Shown: piece by piece, positions 53,653 to 64,000 of the stretch
Position numbering within the stretch: position 1 is the first letter of the stretch
Layout of the letters: every line of letters begins with the position of its first letter
Assembly: GCF_023072615.1 (NCBI RefSeq)
Contig: NZ_JAKNRW010000006.1
Location: forward strand, 186,001-250,000
Reading direction: 5' to 3'
DNA from: Pseudomonas violetae
GTDB taxonomy: Bacteria; Pseudomonadota; Gammaproteobacteria; Pseudomonadales; Pseudomonadaceae
Length of the DNA: 64,000 nt
Position numbers and translations under genes: made by a program
Notes under the pieces: model-generated
Told to the model about the DNA's origin: nothing
The model's input: the letters and a program-made list of their open reading frames with translations, nothing else
The model's database searches: none

Positions 53653-53673
53653 TGGTGCCCCGAGGGAGACTCG
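53653..53673. repeat. Right attachment-site repeat (tRNA 3' end)
   Basis: The sequence at the tRNA 3' end is repeated with one mismatch at 36030-36050. Confidence 0.85.
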
Positions 53674-53737
53674 AACTCCCACTTCTTGCGAAAACGGATT
53701 TTGAATCCGCCGCGTCTACCAATTCCGCCATCAGGGC
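53653..53737 (-). tRNA. tRNA-Leu(CAA)
   Basis: The 85-base gene folds as a class II tRNA: acceptor stem GCCCTGA paired with its complement, anticodon loop TTCAAAA (anticodon CAA), a long variable arm around TTTCGCAAGAA, and an encoded CCA end. tRNA-Leu(CAA) is the usual insertion site of P4-type satellites. The att core covers its last 21 bases. Confidence 0.95.
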
Positions 53738-53845
53738 TCAATGGCGGCGAAGTATAGAGATGAGATTGCCGTTGGTCAATCACGTTTCATGGAGAATTTT
53801 TGATATTTCCGCTAGACTTCCCGGCCCTGCTAGACGAACCCCATC

Positions 53846-56025
<2,180 letters not shown>

Positions 56026-56068
56026 GTTTTCTGACCCCAAGATTCAACATTTGCAACTGGAGTGCTAA

Positions 56069-56404
56069 ATGAGCTTTTTTATCTCTAACGCCATGGCTGA
56101 CGCTGCTGCACCTGCTGCAGGCCCAATGGGCGGCGGCTTTGAGTGGATTTTCCTGGTCGGTTTCCTGGTTATCTTTTACCTGATGATCTGGCGTCCACAG
56201 GCCAAGCGCGCCAAAGAGCAGAAGAACCTGCTGAGCAGCCTGCAGAAGGGCGACGAAGTTGTGACCACTGGCGGCATCGCCGGCAAGATCACCAAAGTAG
56301 CTGACGATTTCGTGGTTCTGGAAGTTTCCGACACTGTCGAAATGAAGTTCCAGAAAGGCGCCATCGCCGCCACGCTGCCAAAAGGCACGCTGAAAGCGAT
56401 CTAA
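56069..56404 (+). CDS. yajC: Preprotein translocase subunit YajC
   Basis: The 111-residue protein has one membrane helix (about residues 25-42, WIFLVGFLVIFYLMIW) and a soluble tail KRAKEQKNLLSSLQKGDEVVTTGGIAGKI. It is a small partner of the SecDF complex at the Sec channel. Confidence 0.95.
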   Translation: MSFFISNAMADAAAPAAGPMGGGFEWIFLVGFLVIFYLMIWRPQAKRAKEQKNLLSSLQKGDEVVTTGGIAGKITKVADDFVVLEVSDTVEMKFQKGAIAATLPKGTLKAI

Positions 56405-56428
56405 GTTTCAACTTCTACTCAATCGACG

Positions 56429-56447
56429 GGGCGCGCAAGGCGCCCCG
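56429..56447. other. GC-rich hairpin between yajC and secD
   Basis: GGGGCGC and GGCGCCCC form a strong stem with a GCAA loop, without a T-run. It may attenuate transcription or protect the yajC mRNA. Confidence 0.45.
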
Positions 56448-56467
56448 CGTCATAAGCGGGCGGCGTG

Positions 56468-58336
56468 ATGCTGAACAAATACCCTCTGTGGAAATACTTT
56501 CTGATCCTGGCGGTGCTGGCGGTCGGTCTGATTTATTCCGCTCCCAATTTATATCCTGATGACCCGGCCATTCAGGTCAGCGGTGCAAGCACTGCGCTGC
56601 AGGTCAATCAGGCTGATCTGGATCGTGTGAGCGCTGCGCTCAAGGAATCCGGGATCAACGTCAAGGCGACTTCGCTGGCGTCGGGTGGCAAGGGCGGTTT
56701 GATTCGCCTGGCCAAGACTGAAGACCAGTTGCCGGCCAAGGATGTCGTGCGCAAGGCGTTGGGTGATGACTACGTCGTTGCACTGAACCTGGCGCAAACC
56801 ACCCCACAATGGCTGCGCAGCCTGGGTGCGCACCCGATGAAGCTGGGTCTGGACTTGTCCGGTGGTGTGCACTTCCTGCTGGAAGTGGACATGGATAAAG
56901 CTCTGGATGCCCGCCTGAAGGTCTACGAAGGCGATGTGAAAAGCCTCTTGCGCAAAGAGAAACTGCGCTATCGCAGCCTGCCGCAACTCAATGGTGCCAT
57001 TCAGCTGGGTTTCAGTGATGAAGCTTCCCGCGAACAGGCCCGTACCCTGATCCGCAAGAATTTCAACGATTTCGACATTGTTCCGGCCGACCTCAATGGT
57101 CAGGCGGTGCTGCGTCTGGCGATGACCCCAGCCAAGCTGGCGGAAATCCGCGAATACTCCATCAAGCAGAACTTGACCACGGTACGTAACCGCGTCAACG
57201 AGCTGGGTGTTGCCGAGCCGATCGTGCAGCGCCAGGGCGCCAACCGCATCGTGGTTGAGCTGCCAGGCGTGCAGGACACGGCTGAAGCCAAGCGTATTCT
57301 GGGCAAGACGGCCAACCTCGAGTTCCGTCTGGCGGCAGAGCCTGGCGCTTCGAAGGCGACCTCCGAGGCTTTCGAGTTCCGTGAAGGCAATCGTCCGTCG
57401 GCACAGATCGAGCGAGGTCTGATCATCACCGGTGACCAGGTAACTGACGCCAAGGCTGGCTTCGACGAGCACGGTAGGCCAGAAGTGAACATTCGCCTGG
57501 ATGGCCACGGTGGCGAGCTGATGAGTCGTGCGACTCGCAGCAACGTCGGTCGCAGCATGGCGGTGATCTTCATCGAGCAGCGTCCGGTTACCACTTACAC
57601 CAAGCAAGTGGTCAACGGCGTCGAGAAAGACGTGGCGGTGCAGACGTTCAAGGAAGAGAAGAAGATCATCAGCCTGGCGACCATTCAGTCGCCGCTGGGT
57701 GCTCAGTTCCGTATCACCGGCCTGAACGGCCAGGGCGAGTCCTCCGAGCTGGCGTTGCTGTTGCGTGCCGGTGGCCTGGCTGCCCCGATGTACTTCGCTG
57801 AAGAGCGCACCATTGGCCCGAGCCTGGGTGCGGACAACATCACCAAGGGTATCGATGCGTCGCTGTGGGGCATGCTGTTCGTCTCGCTGTTCATCATCGC
57901 CATCTATCGCTTCTTCGGTATCATCGCCACTGTCGCCCTGGCGGTGAACATGGTGCTGCTACTGGCCCTGATGTCGATGCTGGGTGCAACGCTGACCCTG
58001 CCGGGTATCGCCGGTATCGTTCTGACCATGGGTATGGCGGTTGACGCCAACGTCCTGATCTTCTCGCGGATTCGTGAAGAGATTGCGGCGGGCATGACTG
58101 TCCAGCGGGCAATCAACGAAGGCTTCGGCCGGGCATTCACTGCGATTCTCGACGCCAACCTGACCACATTGCTGGTCGGCGGGATTCTCTTCGCCATGGG
58201 TACCGGCCCGGTCAAGGGCTTTGCAGTGACCATGTCCCTCGGGATCTTTACCTCGATGTTCACGGCCATCATGGTGACCCGCGCGATGGTCAACCTGATC
58301 TTCGGCGGTCGTGACTTCAAGAAGTTGTGGATTTAA
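56468..58336 (+). CDS. secD: Protein translocase subunit SecD
   Basis: The 622-residue protein has an N-terminal helix (KYFLILAVLAVGLIYSAP), a large periplasmic part, and five C-terminal helices with the SecD motif GMAVDANVLIFSRIREE. With SecF and YajC it uses the proton motive force to pull exported proteins through SecYEG. ATG at 56468 was chosen over a GTG at 56465. Confidence 0.97.
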   Translation: MLNKYPLWKYFLILAVLAVGLIYSAPNLYPDDPAIQVSGASTALQVNQADLDRVSAALKESGINVKATSLASGGKGGLIRLAKTEDQLPAKDVVRKALGDDYVVALNLAQTTPQWLRSLGAHPMKLGLDLSGGVHFLLEVDMDKALDARLKVYEGDVKSLLRKEKLRYRSLPQLNGAIQLGFSDEASREQARTLIRKNFNDFDIVPADLNGQAVLRLAMTPAKLAEIREYSIKQNLTTVRNRVNELGVAEPIVQRQGANRIVVELPGVQDTAEAKRILGKTANLEFRLAAEPGASKATSEAFEFREGNRPSAQIERGLIITGDQVTDAKAGFDEHGRPEVNIRLDGHGGELMSRATRSNVGRSMAVIFIEQRPVTTYTKQVVNGVEKDVAVQTFKEEKKIISLATIQSPLGAQFRITGLNGQGESSELALLLRAGGLAAPMYFAEERTIGPSLGADNITKGIDASLWGMLFVSLFIIAIYRFFGIIATVALAVNMVLLLALMSMLGATLTLPGIAGIVLTMGMAVDANVLIFSRIREEIAAGMTVQRAINEGFGRAFTAILDANLTTLLVGGILFAMGTGPVKGFAVTMSLGIFTSMFTAIMVTRAMVNLIFGGRDFKKLWI

Positions 58337-58345
58337 GGGGCTGCC

Positions 58346-59260
58346 ATGTTACGTACAATCAACTTCATGGGCGTTCGCAACGTTGCGTTCGGCGTTACAT
58401 TGTTCCTCACGTTGCTGGCCTTGTTCAGTGTCGTGACCAAGGGCATGAACTGGGGGCTGGACTTCACCGGCGGTACGCTCATCGAGCTGACCTACGAGCA
58501 TCCGGCTGATGTCACCAAGGTGCGCGAGCAACTGGTTGTTTCGGGTTATAACGAGGCAATCGTGCAGAGCTTCGGTGCGACCACTGATTTGCTGGTGCGG
58601 ATGCCGGGTGAAGACCCGCAGCTGGGCCACCAGGTCGCGGAAGCGCTGCTGAAGGTCGGTGGCGACAATCCGGCATCGGTCAAGCGAGTCGAGTTCGTCG
58701 GCCCGCAGGTCGGTGAAGAGCTGCGCGACCAAGGCGGCCTCGGCATGCTAATGGCGCTCGGCGGCATCCTGATCTACCTGGCTTTCCGCTTTCAGTGGAA
58801 GTTTGCGATTGGTGCCATCGTGTCGCTGATCCACGACGTGATCGTGACCATCGGTATCCTGTCGTTCTTCCAGGTCACCTTCGACCTGACGGTACTGGCG
58901 GCGGTACTGGCGATCATCGGCTACTCGCTCAACGACACCATTGTGGTATTCGACCGGGTTCGTGAGAACTTCCGGGTGCTGCGCAAGGCGACCCTGATCG
59001 AGAACATCAATATCTCGACCACCCAGACCCTGTTGCGGACCATGGCTACTTCGATCTCGACGTTGCTGGCAATTGCGGCGCTGTTGTTCTTCGGTGGTGA
59101 TAACCTGTTCGGCTTCTCCATTGCCCTGTTTATCGGTGTTCTGGCAGGTACCTACTCGTCGATTTACATCGCCAACGTGGTGCTGATCTGGCTGAACCTG
59201 AGCACTGAGGATCTGATTCCTCCAGTGGTCACCGACAAGGAGGTCGACGACCGCCCATAA
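58346..59260 (+). CDS. secF: Protein translocase subunit SecF
   Basis: The 304-residue protein has the SecF layout: a first helix, a periplasmic domain starting NWGLDFTGGTLIELTYE, and five helices with the conserved YSLNDTIVVFDRVRE. It pairs with SecD, nine bases upstream. Confidence 0.97.
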   Translation: MLRTINFMGVRNVAFGVTLFLTLLALFSVVTKGMNWGLDFTGGTLIELTYEHPADVTKVREQLVVSGYNEAIVQSFGATTDLLVRMPGEDPQLGHQVAEALLKVGGDNPASVKRVEFVGPQVGEELRDQGGLGMLMALGGILIYLAFRFQWKFAIGAIVSLIHDVIVTIGILSFFQVTFDLTVLAAVLAIIGYSLNDTIVVFDRVRENFRVLRKATLIENINISTTQTLLRTMATSISTLLAIAALLFFGGDNLFGFSIALFIGVLAGTYSSIYIANVVLIWLNLSTEDLIPPVVTDKEVDDRP

Positions 59261-59286
59261 CGGCTATCGTCCTCCAGCTGTCGGCC

Positions 59287-59321
59287 AAAAAGGCGCGAGT
59301 ATTGAACTCGCGCCTTTTTTT
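59287..59321 (+). terminator. Terminator of the queA-secF operon
   Basis: GGCGCGAGT and ACTCGCGCC form a 9 bp stem followed by seven Ts; As on the left could serve the opposite strand. Confidence 0.9.
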
Positions 59322-59381
59322 GTGCTCTTAGGCAGGGAGAAGCGCGGGCATTGTCCCGCATGTGATGGTCAGGAGGTTCAT

Positions 59382-59930
59382 GTGAACAAGTCGTTGCTGG
59401 TTGGTGCGGTATTGGGTGCTGTCGGTGTGACTGCCGGGGGTGCTGTTGCCACCTACAGCCTGGTTAAAAGCGGCCCTGAGTATGCGCAAGTTCTAGCCGT
59501 TGACCCGGTCAAGAAACAGATCAAGACGCCACGTGAAGTGTGCAAGGACGTCGCCGTGACCCGCCAGGCGCCGGTGAAGGATCAACACCAGATCCTCGGG
59601 ACCGCCATTGGCGCAGTCGCTGGCGGTTTGCTGGGTAATCAGGTCGGTGGCGGTACGGGCAAGAAGATTGCCACCGTTGCAGGCGCAGTTGGCGGCGGTT
59701 ATGCCGGTAACAAGGTGCAGGAAGGTATGCAGAACCGCGATACCTACACCACGACCCAGACTCGCTGTAATACGGTGAATGACATCAGCGACAAGGTCGT
59801 GGGTTATGACGTCCGTTATTCGCTGGATGGCAAGGAAGGCAAGGTGCGGATGGATCGCGATCCGGGGAATCAAATTCCGGTGGATAAGGAAGGTAAGTTG
59901 ATTCTTTCGCAGAATGAGCCGGCTCAGTAA
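59382..59930 (+). CDS. Glycine-zipper 2TM domain protein, GTG start
   Basis: The 182-residue protein starts with a hydrophobic segment (SLLVGAVLGAVGVTAGGAVATYSL) and has the glycine zipper ILGTAIGAVAGGLLGNQVGGGTGKK in the middle, as in outer-membrane lipoprotein-like proteins of the SlyB/PagP-type neighbourhood. GTG at 59382 is supported by AGGAGG five bases upstream; the overlapping ATG two bases before meets an immediate stop. It is probably an envelope protein of unknown function. Confidence 0.8.
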   Translation: MNKSLLVGAVLGAVGVTAGGAVATYSLVKSGPEYAQVLAVDPVKKQIKTPREVCKDVAVTRQAPVKDQHQILGTAIGAVAGGLLGNQVGGGTGKKIATVAGAVGGGYAGNKVQEGMQNRDTYTTTQTRCNTVNDISDKVVGYDVRYSLDGKEGKVRMDRDPGNQIPVDKEGKLILSQNEPAQ

Positions 59931-59949
59931 GTAGCACAACTTCAGATTC

Positions 59950-59979
59950 AAAAAAAAGCACCCCGCGGGGTGCTTTTTT
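59950..59979. terminator. Bidirectional terminator between two convergent genes
   Basis: GCACCCC and GGGGTGC form a stem with As on one side and Ts on the other. Confidence 0.9.
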
Positions 59980-59991
59980 GTCGCTGGAAGC

Positions 59992-60810
59992 TTAGCGCTT
60001 CAGCGAAGCTGGCAGGTGCGGCTGGATGGCCGTCAGCACTGCCTTGAAGCACTTGGTGTTGCCGGCAACGATGTGGCCTTTTTCAAGGAAGTCGTGACCG
60101 CCGGTGAAGTCGCTCACCAGGCCGCCAGCTTCCTGGATTAGCAGGGCGCCTGCAGCCATGTCCCACTCGGACAGGCCCGACTCCCAGAATGCGTCGAAAC
60201 GACCGGCAGCGACATAGGCCAGGTCCAGGCTTGCCGAGCCGGCGCGGCGGATGCCGGCGGTCTGGCCAACCAGGGCGCGGAACATGCCCAAGTAGTTGTC
60301 GAGGTTGTCCATCTGGTCGTCACGGAACGGGAAGCCCGTGCCCAGCAGGGCGCCGTCCAGGCTGGTGCGACCGCTGACGCGCAGGCGACGACCGTTCAGT
60401 TGGGCGCCGCGACCACGGCTGGCAGTGAATTCTTCCTGGCGAACCGGGTCCAGAACCACTGCGTGTTCCAGGCGACCACGGTATTTGCAGGCAATGCTTA
60501 CTGCAAAGTGCGGAATGCCGCGCAGGAAATTGGTGGTGCCGTCCAGTGGGTCGATGATCCACAGGTATTCTTCGCCTTCGATACCGGTGCCGGCGTGCAT
60601 GCCGGTCTCTTCACCCATGATCGAGTGATTCGGGTAGGCCTTGCGCAGCGCGTCGATGATTTTCTGCTCGGCGGCGCGATCCACCTCGGATACATAATCC
60701 TTGGCGTCTTTTTCGTCGACCTTGATGGTATCCAGGCGCTCGATGGAGCGGAAGATCAATTCACTGGCGCTGCGGGCGGCGCGCAGCGCGATATTCAGCA
60801 TGGGCTGCAT
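59992..60810 (-). CDS. suhB: Inositol-1-monophosphatase SuhB
   Basis: The 272-residue enzyme has the inositol phosphatase metal motif IIDPLDGTTNFLRG and WDMAAGALLIQEAGG. In Pseudomonas SuhB also affects ribosome-related transcript processing and virulence genes. It is divergent from trmJ. Confidence 0.95.
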   Translation of the reverse strand: MQPMLNIALRAARSASELIFRSIERLDTIKVDEKDAKDYVSEVDRAAEQKIIDALRKAYPNHSIMGEETGMHAGTGIEGEEYLWIIDPLDGTTNFLRGIPHFAVSIACKYRGRLEHAVVLDPVRQEEFTASRGRGAQLNGRRLRVSGRTSLDGALLGTGFPFRDDQMDNLDNYLGMFRALVGQTAGIRRAGSASLDLAYVAAGRFDAFWESGLSEWDMAAGALLIQEAGGLVSDFTGGHDFLEKGHIVAGNTKCFKAVLTAIQPHLPASLKR

Positions 60811-60956
60811 GGATGTGTCACCTAAGGTTGTTAAAGAAAGCCGAGCATTCTATCAGAAAGTTTCTTCAGGTGAAGGATGACGTTCGCTTTCGTAGCTTAA
60901 CGGTAGTAGGCGCTGTAAGATTCGGCTCCCCATTATTGTGTTCGAGAGCGCCTCCC

Positions 60957-61727
60957 TTGCTGCAAAACATTCGTGTCGTCCTGGTCAATACCAGCCATCC
61001 CGGGAACATCGGCGGGGCTGCGCGTGCCATGAAGAACATGGGCCTGTCGCGGCTGGTGCTGGTCGAACCGCGGTTGTTCCCGCACCACGAGGCCGATGCC
61101 CGGGCTTCCGGCGCCGGGGATATCCTGGAGAACGCCCAAGTCGTCGCCACCCTGGAAGACGCCCTGGTGGGCTGTAATCTGGTACTCGGCACCAGCGCCC
61201 GTGACCGGCGTATCCCTTGGCCGCTGCTCGATCCGCGCGAATGCGGGGCGAAAGTGGTCGAGGAGGCCGGGCAGGGCGCCGAGGTCGCCCTGGTGTTCGG
61301 TCGTGAAGATTCCGGTCTGACCAACGAAGAGCTGCAGCGATGTCATTATCACGTGCACATCCCATCAGACCCCGAATTCAGTTCGCTGAACCTTGGGGCA
61401 GCGGTGCAGGTATTGAGTTACGAAGTGCGCATGTCTTGGCTCGCGGCCCACGGTCAGCCGAGCAAGGTCGAGAAGGATGAGGTGGCTTCCACCAAAAGTG
61501 GCGAGCTTGCGACCATGGATGAGCTGGAGCGATTCTATGAGCATCTGGAGCAGACCCTGGTGGCCATCGAATTCCTTGATCCGGAAAAACCGCGGCACTT
61601 GATGGCGCGCCTGCGTCGCTTGTACGGACGAAGCTCGGTAAGCCGGGCGGAAATGAATATATTGCGTGGCATCCTCACGGAAACCCAGAAAGCGGCCCGT
61701 GGTGAGCTACTAAAGCGGAAGGATTAA
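60957..61727 (+). CDS. trmJ: tRNA (cytidine/uridine-2'-O-)-methyltransferase TrmJ
   Basis: The 256-residue SPOUT enzyme has the conserved start [22 protein letters not shown] and the SAM-binding knot [14 protein letters not shown]. It methylates position 32 of several tRNAs. The TTG at 60957 is the best start: residues begin two codons before the conserved IRVVLVN, and the upstream part of the longer frame is not conserved. Confidence 0.9.
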   Translation: MLQNIRVVLVNTSHPGNIGGAARAMKNMGLSRLVLVEPRLFPHHEADARASGAGDILENAQVVATLEDALVGCNLVLGTSARDRRIPWPLLDPRECGAKVVEEAGQGAEVALVFGREDSGLTNEELQRCHYHVHIPSDPEFSSLNLGAAVQVLSYEVRMSWLAAHGQPSKVEKDEVASTKSGELATMDELERFYEHLEQTLVAIEFLDPEKPRHLMARLRRLYGRSSVSRAEMNILRGILTETQKAARGELLKRKD

Positions 61728-61729
61728 AA

Positions 61730-62506
61730 ATGTTCGAGCGTTTGCGTGAAGATATCCAGAGTGTATTCCATCGTGATCCGGCAGCGCGCAACGCCTTTGA
61801 AGTCCTGACCTGCTATCCGGGCATGCATGCCATCTGGCTCCATCGCCTGTCGGCGGCCCTGTGGCGTGCCGAACTGAAATGGCTGGCGCGGCTGGTGTCG
61901 AACTTCGGTCGCTGGTTGACCGGCATCGAGATTCATCCGGGTGCCAAGGTTGGGCGTCGGTTCTTCATCGACCATGGCATGGGCATCGTCATCGGTGAAA
62001 CCGCCGAGATCGGCAACGACGTCACGCTATACCAGGGAGTGACCCTGGGTGGCACCAGCTGGAACAAGGGCAAGCGTCACCCGACCCTGGAGGATGGCGT
62101 GGTAGTCGGCGCCGGCGCCAAGGTGTTGGGGCCGTTCACAGTGGGGGCCGGAGCCAAGGTGGGTTCAAATGCTGTGGTGACCAAGGCCGTGCCTCCGGGC
62201 GCGACTGTGGTGGGGATTCCTGGGCGAATCATCGTCAAGCCCGATGAAGAGCAGGATGCCAAGCGCAAGGCCATGGCTGAGAAGATAGGGTTCGATGCTT
62301 ATGGGGTTGGCGAGGATATGCCCGACCCGGTGGCTCGCGCGATCAACCAGTTGCTTGATCATCTGCAAGCGGTTGATGGGCGTCTGGAGGGAATGTGCGG
62401 GGCGCTGAAGGATCTGGGCAGTAATTACTGTGCCAAGGATCTGCCTGAACTGCGCGAAGAGGATTTCGCGTGTGTGAAGGACAAGGATCAGAGTCAGGCC
62501 GGCTAA
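61730..62506 (+). CDS. cysE: Serine O-acetyltransferase
   Basis: The 258-residue protein has a helical N-terminal part and a left-handed beta-helix with the hexapeptide series ([30 protein letters not shown]), then a C-terminal tail. It makes O-acetylserine for cysteine synthesis. It follows trmJ by 2 bases. Confidence 0.95.
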   Translation: MFERLREDIQSVFHRDPAARNAFEVLTCYPGMHAIWLHRLSAALWRAELKWLARLVSNFGRWLTGIEIHPGAKVGRRFFIDHGMGIVIGETAEIGNDVTLYQGVTLGGTSWNKGKRHPTLEDGVVVGAGAKVLGPFTVGAGAKVGSNAVVTKAVPPGATVVGIPGRIIVKPDEEQDAKRKAMAEKIGFDAYGVGEDMPDPVARAINQLLDHLQAVDGRLEGMCGALKDLGSNYCAKDLPELREEDFACVKDKDQSQAG

Positions 62507-62574
62507 GCCGCGCTGACCCCGTCGCGGGGAAGTCTCCCACAAGGTTTCGGGTGAGGCGCAGGTTGTGCGAGCGC

Positions 62575-62615
62575 AAAGGATTCCTGTGGGAGTGGGCTTG
62601 CCCGCGATGAACGAT
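62575..62615. repeat. REP-type element
   Basis: CCTGTGGGAGTGGGCTTGCCCGCGATG at about 62584-62610 is a REP half of the same family as those at 33225-33255 and 11142. Confidence 0.65.
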
Positions 62616-62703
62616 GACTCGGTAATAGTGGCTGTACGCAGCCAGCCTTTGCTATGATGCTGCCGCTCTTTTGCGGGTAAACCTGAGTAAATTGCTAGGT
62701 CTT

Positions 62704-62728
62704 ATAGTTGACTTAAATACTCGGGAAT
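62704..62728. promoter_or_regulatory. IscR binding site and promoter region of iscR
   Basis: The 25-base stretch reads ATAGTTGACT...ACTCGGGAAT and matches the type 1 site bound by [2Fe-2S] IscR. It lies 40 bases before the iscR start and probably overlaps the promoter, giving feedback control of the isc operon. Confidence 0.85.
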
Positions 62729-62767
62729 TGCATACTCGCCCCATTCCGAACTCCGTGGTAATTGTCC

Positions 62768-63259
62768 ATGCGACTGACTACAAAAGGCCGATACGCCGTC
62801 ACCGCCATGCTAGACCTGGCGTTGCACGCGCAGCACGGGCCGGTGTCCCTGGCCGATATCTCCGAGCGCCAAGGCATCTCCCTGTCCTACCTTGAACAGC
62901 TTTTTGCCAAATTGCGTCGTAGCAATCTGGTCTCCAGCGTCCGTGGTCCGGGTGGCGGCTACCAGTTGTCCCGCGACATGCAGGGCATCCAGGTCGCCCA
63001 GGTGATTGATGCGGTAAACGAATCGGTCGATGCCACCAAATGCCAGGGCCAGGGCGATTGCCATTCCGGCGACACCTGTCTGACCCACCACTTGTGGTGC
63101 GATCTGAGCCTGCAGATTCACGATTTTCTGAGCGGTATCAGCTTGGCTGATCTTGTGACTCGCCGTGAGGTACAAGACATAGCCCAGCGTCAGGACCAGC
63201 GCCGTTGCAATGGCAAGGCGCCACGCCTGGACAAGATTGAAGCGTCCGCCGTCGAATGA
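62768..63259 (+). CDS. iscR: Iron-sulfur cluster regulator IscR
   Basis: The 163-residue Rrf2-family protein has an N-terminal winged helix and the cluster-binding cysteines 92, 98 and 104 with H107, the E. coli IscR spacing. It represses the isc operon when it carries a [2Fe-2S] cluster and acts on other promoters without it. ATG at 62768 matches the family start [11 protein letters not shown]. Confidence 0.95.
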   Translation: MRLTTKGRYAVTAMLDLALHAQHGPVSLADISERQGISLSYLEQLFAKLRRSNLVSSVRGPGGGYQLSRDMQGIQVAQVIDAVNESVDATKCQGQGDCHSGDTCLTHHLWCDLSLQIHDFLSGISLADLVTRREVQDIAQRQDQRRCNGKAPRLDKIEASAVE

Positions 63260-63309
63260 CAGCCAAAGAGCTAGCGGCACGCCAGCCAGCCTGATTTAGG
63301 AGATAGTCC

Positions 63310-64000
63310 ATGAAATTGCCGATTTACCTTGATTACTCTGCGACCACCCCTGTTGATCCGCGTGTCGCGCAAAAGATGAGTGAATGCCTGCTGGTCGACG
63401 GAAACTTCGGTAACCCGGCTTCCCGTTCCCACGTGTTCGGCTGGAAAGCTGAAGAGTCCGTCGAAAACGCTCGTCGTCAGGTTGCAGACCTGGTCAACGC
63501 CGACCCGCGCGAAATCGTCTGGACCTCCGGCGCCACCGAGTCCAACAACCTCGCAATCAAGGGCGCGGCGCATTTCTACGCGACCAAAGGCAAGCACCTG
63601 ATCACCTCCAAGATCGAGCACAAGGCTGTCCTCGACACCATGCGCCAGCTGGAGCGTGAAGGTTTCGAAGTGACCTACATCGAGCCAACGGTAGAAGGCC
63701 TGGTGACTCCGGCGATGGTCGAAGCGGCCCTGCGTGACGACACGATCCTGGTTTCGCTGATGCACGTGAACAACGAAATTGGCACCGTCAACGACATCGC
63801 TGCGATCGGCGAACTGACCCGTTCCAAGGGCATCCTGTTCCACGTCGACGCCGCTCAGTCCACCGGCAAGGTCGAGATCGACCTGCAGAAGTTGAAAGTC
63901 GACATGATGTCGTTTTCGGCGCACAAGACCTATGGCCCTAAAGGCATCGGCGCGCTGTACGTCAGCCGCAAGCCGCGTGTGCGCATCGAAGCGACCATGC
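63310..64000 (+). CDS. iscS: Cysteine desulfurase IscS, 5' part
   Basis: The window ends inside this gene after about 230 codons. [20 protein letters not shown], the GHIXx-like GATESNN and the PLP lysine in [10 protein letters not shown] are present. IscS takes sulfur from cysteine for iron-sulfur clusters and tRNA modification. It follows iscR by 50 bases, as in the isc operon. Confidence 0.97.
   Translation, partial: MKLPIYLDYSATTPVDPRVAQKMSECLLVDGNFGNPASRSHVFGWKAEESVENARRQVADLVNADPREIVWTSGATESNNLAIKGAAHFYATKGKHLITSKIEHKAVLDTMRQLEREGFEVTYIEPTVEGLVTPAMVEAALRDDTILVSLMHVNNEIGTVNDIAAIGELTRSKGILFHVDAAQSTGKVEIDLQKLKVDMMSFSAHKTYGPKGIGALYVSRKPRVRIEATM

Larger units (their letters stand above)
36030..53673. 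mobile_element. P4-like integrative satellite island in tRNA-Leu(CAA)
   Basis: The element lies between two copies of the tRNA 3' end. It has a P4-family integrase next to the tRNA gene, AlpA, small overlapping genes, a C4/ash-like structured region, DUF3077, a TOPRIM/DUF927 primase-helicase and cargo. There are no structural phage genes, and this fits a satellite or an integrative island rather than a full prophage. The right part (44.7-53.6 kb) has host-like GC, while the cargo (37-44.5 kb) is clearly lower, so the cargo was joined later. Insertion put the integrase between the tRNA and its original terminator. Confidence 0.85.

Overview
The window is a stretch of a Pseudomonas chromosome, most likely from the P. 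fluorescens group. The evidence is the gene order queA-tgt-yajC-secD-secF, the suhB/trmJ-cysE-iscR-iscS block, many REP-type palindromes of the Pseudomonas kind, GC-rich codon use and several Pseudomonas-type families (MocR and LysR regulators, DUF3077). A 17.6 kb island with clearly lower GC in its cargo part interrupts this backbone.

Positions 1-9.5 kb hold an unusual biosynthetic cluster, all on the plus strand: MFS exporter, ATP-grasp ligase, RidA-like protein, cupin, a terminator and a new promoter region, then a glutathione-transferase-like protein, a radical-SAM lysine 2,3-aminomutase-like enzyme, a class IV aminotransferase, a 2-oxoglutarate oxygenase, an AurF-like diiron N-oxygenase and a metallo-beta-lactamase-fold hydrolase. 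There is no NRPS or PKS. The gene set suggests an amino acid-derived, N-oxygenated small molecule; I cannot match it to a known product. A MocR-type regulator (9.5-10.9 kb) lies convergently at its end.

Positions 11-13 kb carry two hypothetical genes and REP elements. From 12.9 to 23.3 kb there is a catabolic locus: a PotABCD-type ABC transporter on the minus strand, a LysR regulator, and a divergent operon with a ThDP-dependent decarboxylase (AruI-like), amidohydrolase, CobW-type GTPase and class II aldolase. From 23.5 to 33 kb follow a two-component system divergent from exported MsrB and MsrA, a GNAT protein, a LysR regulator with a divergent class III aminotransferase, a VOC protein, a PhoD-like phosphatase and a PH-domain protein.

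Positions 33.3-34.4 kb hold a remnant of a P4-like satellite: DUF3077, a 38-codon gene and a structured C4/ash-like region. The intact island runs from the partial tRNA repeat at 36.03 kb to the 3' end of tRNA-Leu(CAA) at 53.65 kb. It encodes a P4-family integrase, AlpA, small phage genes, the same C4/ash-like region, DUF3077 and a TOPRIM/DUF927 primase-helicase. Its cargo is a coiled-coil protein, a 2149-residue nuclease-STAND NTPase that resembles the Avs antiphage sensors, and a zinc-ribbon protein. Two sets of short repeats mark likely replication or control sites near both ends.

Positions 53.65-64 kb are core genome: tRNA-Leu, queuosine synthesis (queA, tgt), Sec accessory complex (yajC, secD, secF), a glycine-zipper lipoprotein-like protein, suhB, trmJ, cysE, iscR with its own binding site, and the start of iscS, which runs off the window.
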